In this document: one piece after another, positions 1 to 5,497 of the stretch | How positions within the stretch are numbered: position 1 is the first letter of the stretch | Layout of the letters: each line of letters opens with the position of its first letter | Assembly: GCA_934617135.1 (NCBI GenBank) | Contig: CAKTUC010000055.1 | Location: 1-8,518, forward strand | Direction of reading: 5' to 3' | DNA: 8,518 nt | Origin: an uncultured Collinsella sp. | GTDB taxonomy: Bacteria; Actinomycetota; Coriobacteriia; Coriobacteriales; Coriobacteriaceae | The notes under the pieces: generated by a model | Told to the model about the DNA's origin: nothing | What the model saw: the letters and a program-made list of their open reading frames with translations, nothing else | The model's database searches: none | Program-made: the position numbers and the translations under genes

Positions 1-110
1 GCGGGGTTGACGGCGATGATGTAGGCCATCGCCAGGAATGTTGTCAGTCCAGCGCGAAGTTCGGTCCCGATTGTGGACTTGCGCTCACTGACGTGAAAAA
101 GTTCGTCCAT
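1..110 (-). CDS. NCS2 family (AzgA/PbuG-like) purine permease, N-terminal fragment
   Basis: Only the first 36 codons lie in the window; the rest is beyond the left edge. The reverse-strand translation begins MDELFHVSERKSTIGTELRA and continues into GLTTFLAMAYIIAVNPA. This matches the conserved start of the AzgA-like branch of NCS2 nucleobase transporters: a short cytoplasmic leader, then the first membrane helix with the GLTTFLxMAYIIxVNP signature. Known members are proton-coupled importers of hypoxanthine, guanine or adenine in the cytoplasmic membrane. The ATG at 110-108 is preceded by a purine-rich AAGGAAAGGG about 5 bases upstream, which supports this start. The gene is divergent from the deformylase paralogue at 303. 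I see no purine riboswitch in its short leader. Family assignment is fairly secure from the signature alone; the exact substrate cannot be told from this fragment. Confidence 0.8.
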   Translation of the reverse strand, partial: MDELFHVSERKSTIGTELRAGLTTFLAMAYIIAVNP

Positions 111-165
111 GCATACCCTTTCCTTGTTCGGCCCCGAGTTTAGGCCGATTGACACGAACTCTCCC

Positions 166-171
166 ACTATA
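166..171 (-). promoter_or_regulatory. Possible -10 element for the NCS2 permease gene
   Basis: On the minus strand the hexamer TATAGT lies about 55 bases upstream of the permease ATG, where a promoter is expected. No convincing -35 hexamer is seen 16-18 bases further upstream. Between it and the start codon is a 6-bp hairpin (TCGGCC/GGCCGA, arms at 128-133 and 143-148) of unknown meaning. Confidence 0.3.
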
Positions 172-264
172 GCCCCTTTACGACACTGCTGTTCCTCGCA
201 TGTTGATGTTCGGCGCTTTGTAGCAGACGGACGGTATTTTACGCATGAAAATGTGTGGGTACCG

Positions 265-270
265 TATACT
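265..270 (+). promoter_or_regulatory. Possible -10 element for the deformylase paralogue
   Basis: TATACT sits 32 bases upstream of the ATG at 303. That would give a leader of roughly 25 bases, compatible with the ribosome binding site at 293-298. A TTTACG resembling a -35 lies at 238-243, but the 21-base spacing is too long for a normal sigma-70 promoter. The site is therefore tentative. Confidence 0.3.
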
Positions 271-292
271 TAAGCGGTTACAACGACCCTAT

Positions 293-298
293 GGAGGA
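293..298 (+). promoter_or_regulatory. Ribosome binding site fixing the start of the deformylase paralogue
   Basis: GGAGGA lies 4 bases before the ATG at 303. The frame is open further upstream to a GTG at 255 and an ATG at 291. Those starts have no such site, and the extra residues have no counterpart in the second paralogue at the right end of the window. The start is therefore placed at 303. Confidence 0.7.
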
Positions 299-302
299 AC
301 GT

Positions 303-722
303 ATGATTAAAGAGCTTTGCCACGACGAGGCTATCCTGTCCCAGCGTTGCGAGGTTGCGACCGTCGAGGACGAGTCGGTTGCTCAGGACCTGATCGATAC
401 CATCAAGTCGCTCGACGATGCCGGCTGCCTTGCCGCTAACCAGATTGGCGTTACCAAGAAGGTCTGCGTCTACCTGGACGACGCCGGCGAGCCCCATGTG
501 CTCTACAACCCCCGCCTGGTGTTTGGCCTGGGCGCCAGCAAGATGGAGGAGAGCTGCCTGACGCACGAGGAGGTCACCAAGTCCACGCGCTATATCAAGT
601 GCAAGGTTGCTTATGACGTGATCGTCGACGGCAAGATGCGCGAGCGCAAGCAGGACTTTGTGGGCTTCGAGGCGCAGATGATTCAACACATGATTGACCA
701 CTGTCTAGGAAAGTTGGTCTAA
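303..722 (+). CDS. Peptide deformylase family protein lacking the catalytic glutamate
   Basis: This 139-residue protein belongs to the short, Fe/Zn-dependent peptide deformylase family, which removes the formyl group from the N-terminal methionine of new proteins in the cytoplasm. Motif I is GCLAANQIG (residues 41-49, close to GxGLAAxQIG). Motif II is ESCLT with the metal-ligand cysteine at 85 (consensus EGCLS). Motif III is QHMIDH (128-133) with metal ligands H129 and H133. The general-base glutamate of HExxH is Met130 here (codon 690-692). In characterised deformylases this glutamate is required for catalysis, so the protein probably binds metal but is unlikely to be a normal deformylase. 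The frame is otherwise intact and well conserved, so it does not look like a decaying gene. A second paralogue with HEIDH is at 8114-8518. Its role is unknown: inactive, altered chemistry, or a binding protein. Confidence 0.85.
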   Translation: MIKELCHDEAILSQRCEVATVEDESVAQDLIDTIKSLDDAGCLAANQIGVTKKVCVYLDDAGEPHVLYNPRLVFGLGASKMEESCLTHEEVTKSTRYIKCKVAYDVIVDGKMRERKQDFVGFEAQMIQHMIDHCLGKLV

Positions 723-823
723 GGGGACCAAAGCACCGCACCTTGCCGCTCAATCGTCGCTCGCGTGCCTTAAGTACGCTTCGCTCCTCTTTCGTGGCAA
801 TCTGCGGCACTTTGACCCCTTAG
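719..823. repeat. Long imperfect inverted repeat (REP/MITE-like or structured RNA)
   Basis: Arms of about 21 bases at 719-740 and 803-823 are reverse complements with few mismatches: CTAAGGGG/CCCCTTAG at the ends, then CCAAAG/CTTTG and CCGCA/TGCGG. Pairing continues inside with TTGCC (743-747) and GGCAA (796-800). A small central stem, GCGTGC/GTACGC, surrounds CTTAA. The element starts inside the stop codon of the deformylase paralogue. It has no T-run after its 3' arm, so it is not a standard rho-independent terminator. Nested palindromes of this kind are typical of dispersed REP or miniature elements, but only one copy is seen here. Confidence 0.5.
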
Positions 824-866
824 ACGACCTGCGGGGTTAACTTGGTTGAGTTTATCCTGTTTGAAT

Positions 867-909
867 AGTCCGGGCGTGACATTGTTGTCATGTCCGGGCT
901 TTTGTGTTT
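867..909 (+). terminator. Rho-independent terminator upstream of the bile salt hydrolase gene
   Basis: A 15-bp stem (arms 867-881 and 886-900, allowing three G-U pairs) with a 4-base loop TTGT is followed by TTTTGTGTTT. It would end transcripts from the deformylase paralogue, 145 bases beyond its stop codon. It also lies only 58 bases before the bile salt hydrolase start, so it could instead act within that gene's leader. Confidence 0.7.
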
Positions 910-966
910 AGCGCCTTTTTGTTTGGTGACAATGAACTTAGCAAGAACGTAAAGCTAGGAGGCGCT

Positions 967-1932
967 ATGTGTACGAGCATTCGATTTACCGATAATTCCG
1001 GCAACATGTATCTGGGCCGCAACCTCGACTGGAGCTTTGACTACGGCCAACAGGTTCGCGTGATGCCGCGCGGGTTTCACATTCCGTATTCGTTTATCGA
1101 CGACACGACAGCGGCACACGCGGTGATCGGTATGTGCATCGATTACAAGAACTACCCTATGTTCTTCGATTGCGGCAACGATGCGGGCCTCGCCGTGGCG
1201 GGTCTCAATTTCCCGGGTTATGCCGAGTATGCCGAGGGCCCGGTTGATGGCAAGACCAATATCGCGGCCTATGAGTTTCCCCTGTGGGTGGCAGCGACGT
1301 TCTCGACGGTCGATGAGGTCGAGGCCGCGCTGCGCGATACGGTGATCGTCGCCAAATCTGCCGGAGAGGGGCTGGGCGTGTCGCTGCTCCATTGGATTAT
1401 CGGCGACAGCCAGCGTAGCATCGTGGTCGAGATGATGGCCGATGGCCTGCATGTATACGACAATCCGGTCGACACCCTTGCCAATCAGCCCACCTTCCCG
1501 TGGCATATGGAAAACCTACGCACCTATATCACCGCCACAAGCGATTTTCCGCAGACGGCGACATGGCGTGGCGCCGAGCTCAAGCCCTATGGCGCGGGTG
1601 CCGGCATGCGCGGCATTCCGGGCGATTGCTATTCGCCGAGCCGTTTTGTAAAAGCGGCGTATCTCAATGCCAACTATCCGCAAAAAGAGAGCGAGGCCGA
1701 AAACGTCGTCCGTATGTTCCGTTCACTCGAGGGCGTGGTGATGATCGAGGGCGCGTCCAGGATGGGCGATGGCAAGTTCGAGAAGACTATCTATACCGGA
1801 TGCTTTAGCGCGCGCACGGGCAATTATTACTACGCGATGTATGAGGATCCGTCGATTCGCTACGTGAGCCTGATGGATGCCGAGGGCGCGAGCCCCGATA
1901 AGCTCGTGACTCCCGAGCCGCGCCGCTCGTAG
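967..1932 (+). CDS. bsh: Bile salt hydrolase (choloylglycine hydrolase, EC 3.5.1.24)
   Basis: This 321-residue Ntn-hydrolase hydrolyses the amide bond of glycine- or taurine-conjugated bile acids in the cytoplasm. It starts MCTSIRF; removal of Met1 exposes the nucleophile Cys2. The other expected active-site residues are present: Arg18 and Asp21 (GRNLDW), Asn81 (GLNFPGY), Asn173 (LANQPTF) and Arg226 (PGDCYSPSRF). The motifs LLHWIIGD, SIVVE and MGDGKFEKTIYT match, from memory, the Bifidobacterium longum enzyme along most of its length (about 317 residues). That favours a true bile salt hydrolase over a penicillin V acylase. There is no signal peptide. The ATG at 967 has AGGAGG 4 bases upstream; an earlier in-frame GTG at 904 would bury the nucleophile Cys and is rejected. 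It appears monocistronic, with a terminator before it and a shared hairpin after it. Taurine/glycine preference cannot be read from sequence. Confidence 0.93.
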   Translation: MCTSIRFTDNSGNMYLGRNLDWSFDYGQQVRVMPRGFHIPYSFIDDTTAAHAVIGMCIDYKNYPMFFDCGNDAGLAVAGLNFPGYAEYAEGPVDGKTNIAAYEFPLWVAATFSTVDEVEAALRDTVIVAKSAGEGLGVSLLHWIIGDSQRSIVVEMMADGLHVYDNPVDTLANQPTFPWHMENLRTYITATSDFPQTATWRGAELKPYGAGAGMRGIPGDCYSPSRFVKAAYLNANYPQKESEAENVVRMFRSLEGVVMIEGASRMGDGKFEKTIYTGCFSARTGNYYYAMYEDPSIRYVSLMDAEGASPDKLVTPEPRRS

Positions 1933-1953
1933 TCTGCCAGTTTATTACGACGC

Positions 1954-1989
1954 AAAACGGCCCCGCATCTCGTGAGGTGCGGGGCCGTT
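1954..1989. terminator. Shared hairpin terminator between convergent bsh and kup
   Basis: A GC-rich 15-bp stem (arms 1956-1970 and 1975-1989, core CGGCCCCGCA) closes a CGTG loop. On the minus strand the stem is followed by TTTT, a good terminator for kup, whose stop codon is about 20 bases away. On the plus strand the following bases are not T-rich, so termination of bsh is probably weaker. The hairpin serves both convergent genes by position. Confidence 0.8.
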
Positions 1990-2008
1990 GTCGTGGATAG
2001 ATGACGGG

Positions 2009-4240
2009 CTAGAAGTTGGCGTCGTTGAGCTGGGTGCTCTCGAGACCGTCGAGCTGCTGCTGTTCGGGCGTGTCGGCGACGCTTTCGAGCTGCTCGGTGG
2101 GGTCGACATTCATGCTCTTGCCGGCCTCGTTGCCGTTGACCAGGTCGTCCGAGAAGATATCGACTTCCATTTCCTCGGCCTCTTCGACCTGAACCTCGAG
2201 CGGAACCTGGGTGCGTACCAGCTTGACTGCCGGGCGCATGCGGGCAAAGAGCGGCACGTACTCGATGATGATGGCCGAGTTCTCGAGACCATACCAACGT
2301 GCCGGGCTTCCGCAGGCGCGGCGGACGGCATACTTGATGGCCATGACGCGGTGGTCGTTGCGGTTGATGTCCGTCTCGGGGGCAAGCATCTTGCGCAGCA
2401 TGCAAAAACGGAAGTCGCCCACGTTGCCGCGCGTCTCGTAGATGGAGTAGGTGTGGTGCTGCGGCGGCAGCTCACCCGAGGCCATCAGGTCGCCGACAAT
2501 CTGGCGCAGGTAGGCATTGACGCGCTGGTTGACCTTAAAGCCCAAGTTCAAGCGCACGCGGAATAGGAAGTCCGTGCCAAAGGTTTCGACGGAATACTCG
2601 TGCGTATAGGGCTCGTCAGTAACGTGTACGTTGATGAACCAATAGGCCTTGGCGCGCTTGGGGTGCTTGTCCAGGATGGAATAGAGCACGTCGCGGTCGA
2701 GCGTGAGCGGGTCGGGGCTGTTGGTAAGGAACACCAGGTTGTCGGCGAGTACGGGATAGGTCTCGTCGTTGCGCAGGCGATTGAGCTGCTCGATATACTT
2801 GGAGACGGGCAGCAGAATCGTCTGCGTGCGCTCGATGGCGGTGCCGCGGCGCCATACGTACATAAGGCCGAACAGAAGAGCGGCAAGGAAGATCATGACA
2901 TAGCCGCCATCAAAGAACATGGTGAGGCACGAGGCAAAGAAGCACAGCTCAATAGCGCCAAAGAGCAGGGCGAACACGCAGGCACCCAGCTTGTGCTTGA
3001 GGATGCCGGCGATGTAGCTCGTCAAAAGCGTCGTGGTCATGAGCATGGTCACGGTAATGGCGAGGCCGTAGGCGCTCTCCATGCGCTCGGAGTTTTGGAA
3101 CAGCAGCACGATAAAGATGCAGCCGACCCACATGATGTTGTTGACGAGCGGAATATAGAGCTGGCCCTTGGTATCGCTGGGGTAGTGGATGCGCAGATGC
3201 GGCATAAGGTTGAGGCGCGTGGCCTCAGATACCAGCGAGAACGATCCGGTGATAAGTGCCTGCGAGGCGATGATGGCCGCCACGGCAGAAAGCACGATGG
3301 CGAAGGGTCGCAGGGACTCGGGAAGCATCATATAGAACGGGTTGACGATATCCATCGCGAGCATCTGGGGGTTGGAGTTGTTGGCGAGCAGCCAAGCGCC
3401 TTGGCCCAGATAGTTGAGGATGAGCGCCGCCTTTACGAACGGCCAAGATGCGTAGATGTTAGCCTTGCCCACGTGACCCATGTCCGAATAGAGCGCCTCG
3501 GCGCCGGTCGTCGACAGAAAGACGAAGCCGAGCACCATGATGCCCGAGTGGTTGATGGGCGAGAACAGGAACATGATGCCGCGGATGGGGTTGAGCGCGC
3601 GCAGGATGGACAGGTTGCCGAGCATATTGAACAGGCCGGCGCCTGCCAGGAACAAGAACCATAGCGTCATGAGCGGGCCGAACAGCTTGCCGATCGACGA
3701 GGTGCCGGCGCGCTGCATGGCAAACAGGCCGCAGATAATGATGATGGTGATGATGATGACGTTGGTCTGACCATCGCCCAGCAGCGCATGGCCCCACTCA
3801 ATGGTGCGCAGGCCCTCGATGGCCGTAGTAACGGTGACCGCGGGGGTGAGGATGCCGTCGGCGAGCAGCGCCGCGCCACCGATCATGGCGGGCAGAATCA
3901 GCCACGGCGCCACCTTGCGCACCAGGCTGAACAGGGCGAAGATACCGCCTTCGTTGTGGTTGTCGGCCTTCATGGCGATCAGCACGTACTTGACCGTGGT
4001 CACGAGCGTCATGGTCCAGATGACGAGCGAAAGCGCGCCCAGGATCATGTCCTCACTGACGGTGCCAATGCCGCCGTTGTTGGCGACGATTGATTTCATG
4101 GTGTACATGGGGCTCGTGCCGATGTCGCCGTAGACGACGCCGAGCGTAACGAGCAACATACCAGCGGAGAGCGGGATAGCTCCGTGCCCGCCCTGACTGT
4201 GCTGGTCTTGGAGGCTTGCCTCCAGTTTGTTGTGTGCCAC
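2009..4240 (-). CDS. kup: Kup family potassium uptake transporter
   Basis: A membrane potassium transporter of the KUP/HAK/KT family, normally a K+/H+ symporter, of 743 residues from the GTG chosen. Near the N-terminus is GVVYGDIGTSPMYT (about 34-47) with the conserved Asp39. It is followed by ADNHNEGGIFAL and DGILTPAVTV, both family signatures. About twelve hydrophobic helices extend to roughly residue 475. A soluble cytoplasmic domain follows, with LPVSKYIEQLN and the RxRLNLGFKVNQRVN segment. The last 75 or so residues are unusual: an acidic, Gln-rich tail (VEEAEEMEVDIFSDD and onward). The protein is longer than E. coli Kup (622 residues), mostly because of this C-terminal part. Start choice: the GTG at 4240-4238 has AAAGGAG 5 bases upstream, whereas the ATG at 4258 has only a weak AGGG. 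The shared hairpin at 1954-1989 ends the transcript. Confidence 0.93.
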   Translation of the reverse strand: MAHNKLEASLQDQHSQGGHGAIPLSAGMLLVTLGVVYGDIGTSPMYTMKSIVANNGGIGTVSEDMILGALSLVIWTMTLVTTVKYVLIAMKADNHNEGGIFALFSLVRKVAPWLILPAMIGGAALLADGILTPAVTVTTAIEGLRTIEWGHALLGDGQTNVIIITIIIICGLFAMQRAGTSSIGKLFGPLMTLWFLFLAGAGLFNMLGNLSILRALNPIRGIMFLFSPINHSGIMVLGFVFLSTTGAEALYSDMGHVGKANIYASWPFVKAALILNYLGQGAWLLANNSNPQMLAMDIVNPFYMMLPESLRPFAIVLSAVAAIIASQALITGSFSLVSEATRLNLMPHLRIHYPSDTKGQLYIPLVNNIMWVGCIFIVLLFQNSERMESAYGLAITVTMLMTTTLLTSYIAGILKHKLGACVFALLFGAIELCFFASCLTMFFDGGYVMIFLAALLFGLMYVWRRGTAIERTQTILLPVSKYIEQLNRLRNDETYPVLADNLVFLTNSPDPLTLDRDVLYSILDKHPKRAKAYWFINVHVTDEPYTHEYSVETFGTDFLFRVRLNLGFKVNQRVNAYLRQIVGDLMASGELPPQHHTYSIYETRGNVGDFRFCMLRKMLAPETDINRNDHRVMAIKYAVRRACGSPARWYGLENSAIIIEYVPLFARMRPAVKLVRTQVPLEVQVEEAEEMEVDIFSDDLVNGNEAGKSMNVDPTEQLESVADTPEQQQLDGLESTQLNDANF

Positions 4241-4245
4241 GTGGA

Positions 4246-4252
4246 CTCCTTT
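4246..4252 (-). promoter_or_regulatory. Ribosome binding site supporting a GTG start for kup
   Basis: On the minus strand AAAGGAG lies 5 bases before the GTG at 4240-4238. It falls inside codons 3-5 of the longer alternative reading that begins at ATG 4258. This favours the shorter protein by six residues; the alternative is not excluded. Confidence 0.6.
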
Positions 4253-4295
4253 AGACATCTGACCCTTGCCATGGGCAAAAGGTCTTTATGCCGTC

Positions 4296-4309
4296 TTTAT
4301 ACATATAAG
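4296..4309 (-). promoter_or_regulatory. Possible -10 region for kup
   Basis: The minus-strand run CTTATATGTATAAA contains two overlapping AT-rich hexamers (TATATG, TATAAA) about 55-65 bases upstream of the kup start. This is the only strongly AT-rich patch in the 228-base gap between kup and the permease gene. No good -35 is found at normal spacing, so the promoter may depend on an activator. Confidence 0.35.
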
Positions 4310-4344
4310 AGCAGTTTGGCACATCGGGATGCTTTAGACAATAA

Positions 4345-4358
4345 TCCCCAGCTGGGGA
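4345..4358. promoter_or_regulatory. 14-bp perfect palindrome upstream of kup, candidate operator
   Basis: TCCCCAGCTGGGGA is a perfect 14-bp palindrome about 35 bases upstream of the candidate kup -10 region, a position used by transcription factors. It has no spacer, so it would make a poor RNA hairpin loop. A dimeric DNA-binding protein site is more likely than a terminator. The binding protein is unknown. Confidence 0.4.
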
Positions 4359-4380
4359 GTAGCTGCCTGCGCGGGTGACA

Positions 4381-4453
4381 TTTCAAAACAGGGACGTATT
4401 CGCTGTGTGGTTTGCTGCAACGTAATAACCGCGGGCACGCCCCTGTTTTGAAA
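4381..4453. repeat. Inverted repeat with 17-bp arms between the EamA permease and kup genes
   Basis: TTTCAAAACAGGGACGT (4381-4397) is repeated in reverse complement at 4437-4453 with one mismatch (A to G), enclosing 39 bases. Inside, TGGTT and AACCG can pair to extend the structure. It begins 16 bases after the permease stop codon on the minus strand, where a terminator would be expected, but neither strand has a T-run after the structure. It may be a small dispersed element, a processing hairpin, or a terminator of unusual form. Confidence 0.5.
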
Positions 4454-4468
4454 CATGAAGAGGGGCTG

Positions 4469-5380
4469 TTAGGCGCGTGCTGCCTGGGCAATACCGGCTT
4501 TGGTACTTGCGCGTTTGCCGGCGAGCTCGCAGAAGACCGCGCCGCCGATGATCAGCGCGGCTCCCATCAGGCGGATGGGCGTCACGGCCTCGCCCAAAAG
4601 GACGACGGAGAAGACGACGGCCGAAAGCGGCTCGAGGTAGCCGACGACGGCGACGGTCTGCACGGGCAGTTTGGCGACGGCGCTAAAGTAGAGCAGGCAG
4701 CCGAGCCCAGTGTTGACGACGCCGAGCATGGCGACGGCGCGCCAGTCGATGCTGGCGGCGATGCTGGGGGAGAAAAACGAGGGGACGCCCTGCGTGATGA
4801 GCGTGAGAACCAATGCGGTCGCAAAGGCAGCACTCACCTGGAGCGTGGAGTTCTCGAGTCCTTCGATATGCGGCGCCCCCTTGCTGGCGATGACCATCAG
4901 CGCGTAGCAGAAGGCCGAGGCGATGCCGCAGACGATGCCCGAGATGGGCATGTTGCCACCCAGGCCTTGTGCTGCGATGAGGAAAGCGCCGCAAGCAACG
5001 GCGATAAAGCCGGCGATTTTACCGCCGGTCAGCTTTTCACCAAAAATGAGCGGGGAGAGCGCCATAACGATGATGGGGCCGCAGTAATACAGCAGTGAGG
5101 AGATACCGACGCCAATGGTCTGGTAGGCGCGAAACAGGAATATCCAGCTGGCACCCAGCGCAGCGCCCGAGAGGATAAGGGCCGCAGCTTCGCGAGGGCG
5201 AGACGGTGCCTGCAACTTATGGCGTTGCGTAGTGACGAGGATGATGATGAGCGAGAACGCACCCAAAAACGTGCGCAGGAGCACGATATCGGAGCTCGGC
5301 AGCGCGATGGCAGCGGCGATGATGCCGTTGGAGCCAAACAATAGCAATGCTGCTAAGTACGTAAACAGTCCGTTGTTCAT
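4469..5380 (-). CDS. EamA family (DMT superfamily) transporter
   Basis: This 303-residue integral membrane protein of the drug/metabolite transporter superfamily usually exports amino acids, metabolites or drugs. The sequence is almost wholly hydrophobic, with about ten membrane helices in two EamA repeats. The first runs from the N-terminus to about residue 137 and ends near FGEKLTGGKIAGFIAVACGA. The second runs from about 148 to 290 and contains the family motif LEPLSAVVFSVVLLGEAVTP. Length is normal for the family. The ATG at 5380-5378 has GAGGGGA 9 bases upstream. It is divergent from the LysR-type regulator at 5498 with 117 bases between starts, so that regulator is the obvious candidate to control it. 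The substrate cannot be inferred from sequence. Confidence 0.9.
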   Translation of the reverse strand: MNNGLFTYLAALLLFGSNGIIAAAIALPSSDIVLLRTFLGAFSLIIILVTTQRHKLQAPSRPREAAALILSGAALGASWIFLFRAYQTIGVGISSLLYYCGPIIVMALSPLIFGEKLTGGKIAGFIAVACGAFLIAAQGLGGNMPISGIVCGIASAFCYALMVIASKGAPHIEGLENSTLQVSAAFATALVLTLITQGVPSFFSPSIAASIDWRAVAMLGVVNTGLGCLLYFSAVAKLPVQTVAVVGYLEPLSAVVFSVVLLGEAVTPIRLMGAALIIGGAVFCELAGKRASTKAGIAQAARA

Positions 5381-5413
5381 GCGCTGCCGTCCCCTCTATA
5401 TCTTGCATGTTCA

Positions 5414-5434
5414 CTATGGGGTAGCGGGCTATAG
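5414..5434. promoter_or_regulatory. Candidate LysR-type operator in the divergent intergenic region
   Basis: CTAT at 5414-5417 and ATAG at 5431-5434 form an interrupted palindrome of 21 bp around a GC-rich centre. It lies between the two divergent genes, 13 bases upstream of the regulator's -10. LysR-type proteins typically bind interrupted dyads around T-N11-A in such positions. The dyad is short, so this is only a candidate. Confidence 0.35.
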
Positions 5435-5446
5435 AAGAAAAGCGAA

Positions 5447-5452
5447 TATAAT
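5447..5452 (+). promoter_or_regulatory. Consensus -10 element of the LysR-type regulator gene
   Basis: A perfect TATAAT lies 46 bases upstream of the GTG start. The -35 position (about 5424-5429) has no match to TTGACA and is instead within the candidate operator. This is common where the regulator controls its own promoter. Confidence 0.5.
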
Positions 5453-5497
5453 GCATGGATGACATGACAAATACTCATGCAAAGGTGGGGACGTGCC

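Noticed and set aside
111..254. A purine riboswitch in the leader of the NCS2 permease gene
   Set aside because: The leader from the candidate -10 to the start is too short, and the conserved three-way junction bases are not seen. Only a small 6-bp hairpin is present.
595..810. A 71-codon minus-strand open frame across the inverted repeat
   Set aside because: It overlaps the end of the deformylase paralogue and the palindromic element, has no ribosome binding site that I can see, and is rich in Arg and Ser with no domain.
904..966. An N-terminal extension of the bile salt hydrolase from GTG 904
   Set aside because: It would place residues before the nucleophile Cys2, starts inside the terminator T-run, and ignores the AGGAGG at 957-962.
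2600..3664. A 354-codon open frame on the plus strand
   Set aside because: It lies wholly antisense to kup. Its translation is low in hydrophobic structure and rich in His, Glu and Arg, typical of the reverse strand of GC-rich membrane-protein genes. It shows no recognisable domain.
4241..4468. A c-di-AMP (ydaO/yuaA) riboswitch upstream of kup
   Set aside because: Such elements often precede potassium transporter genes, so I looked for one. I could not recognise its conserved sequence blocks on the minus strand; only the palindrome, the inverted repeat and AT-rich promoter-like bases are present.
4412..5098. A 228-codon open frame on the plus strand
   Set aside because: It is antisense to the EamA permease gene and has shadow-like composition (many Asp, Gly and Arg) with no domain. 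The permease frame explains the region.
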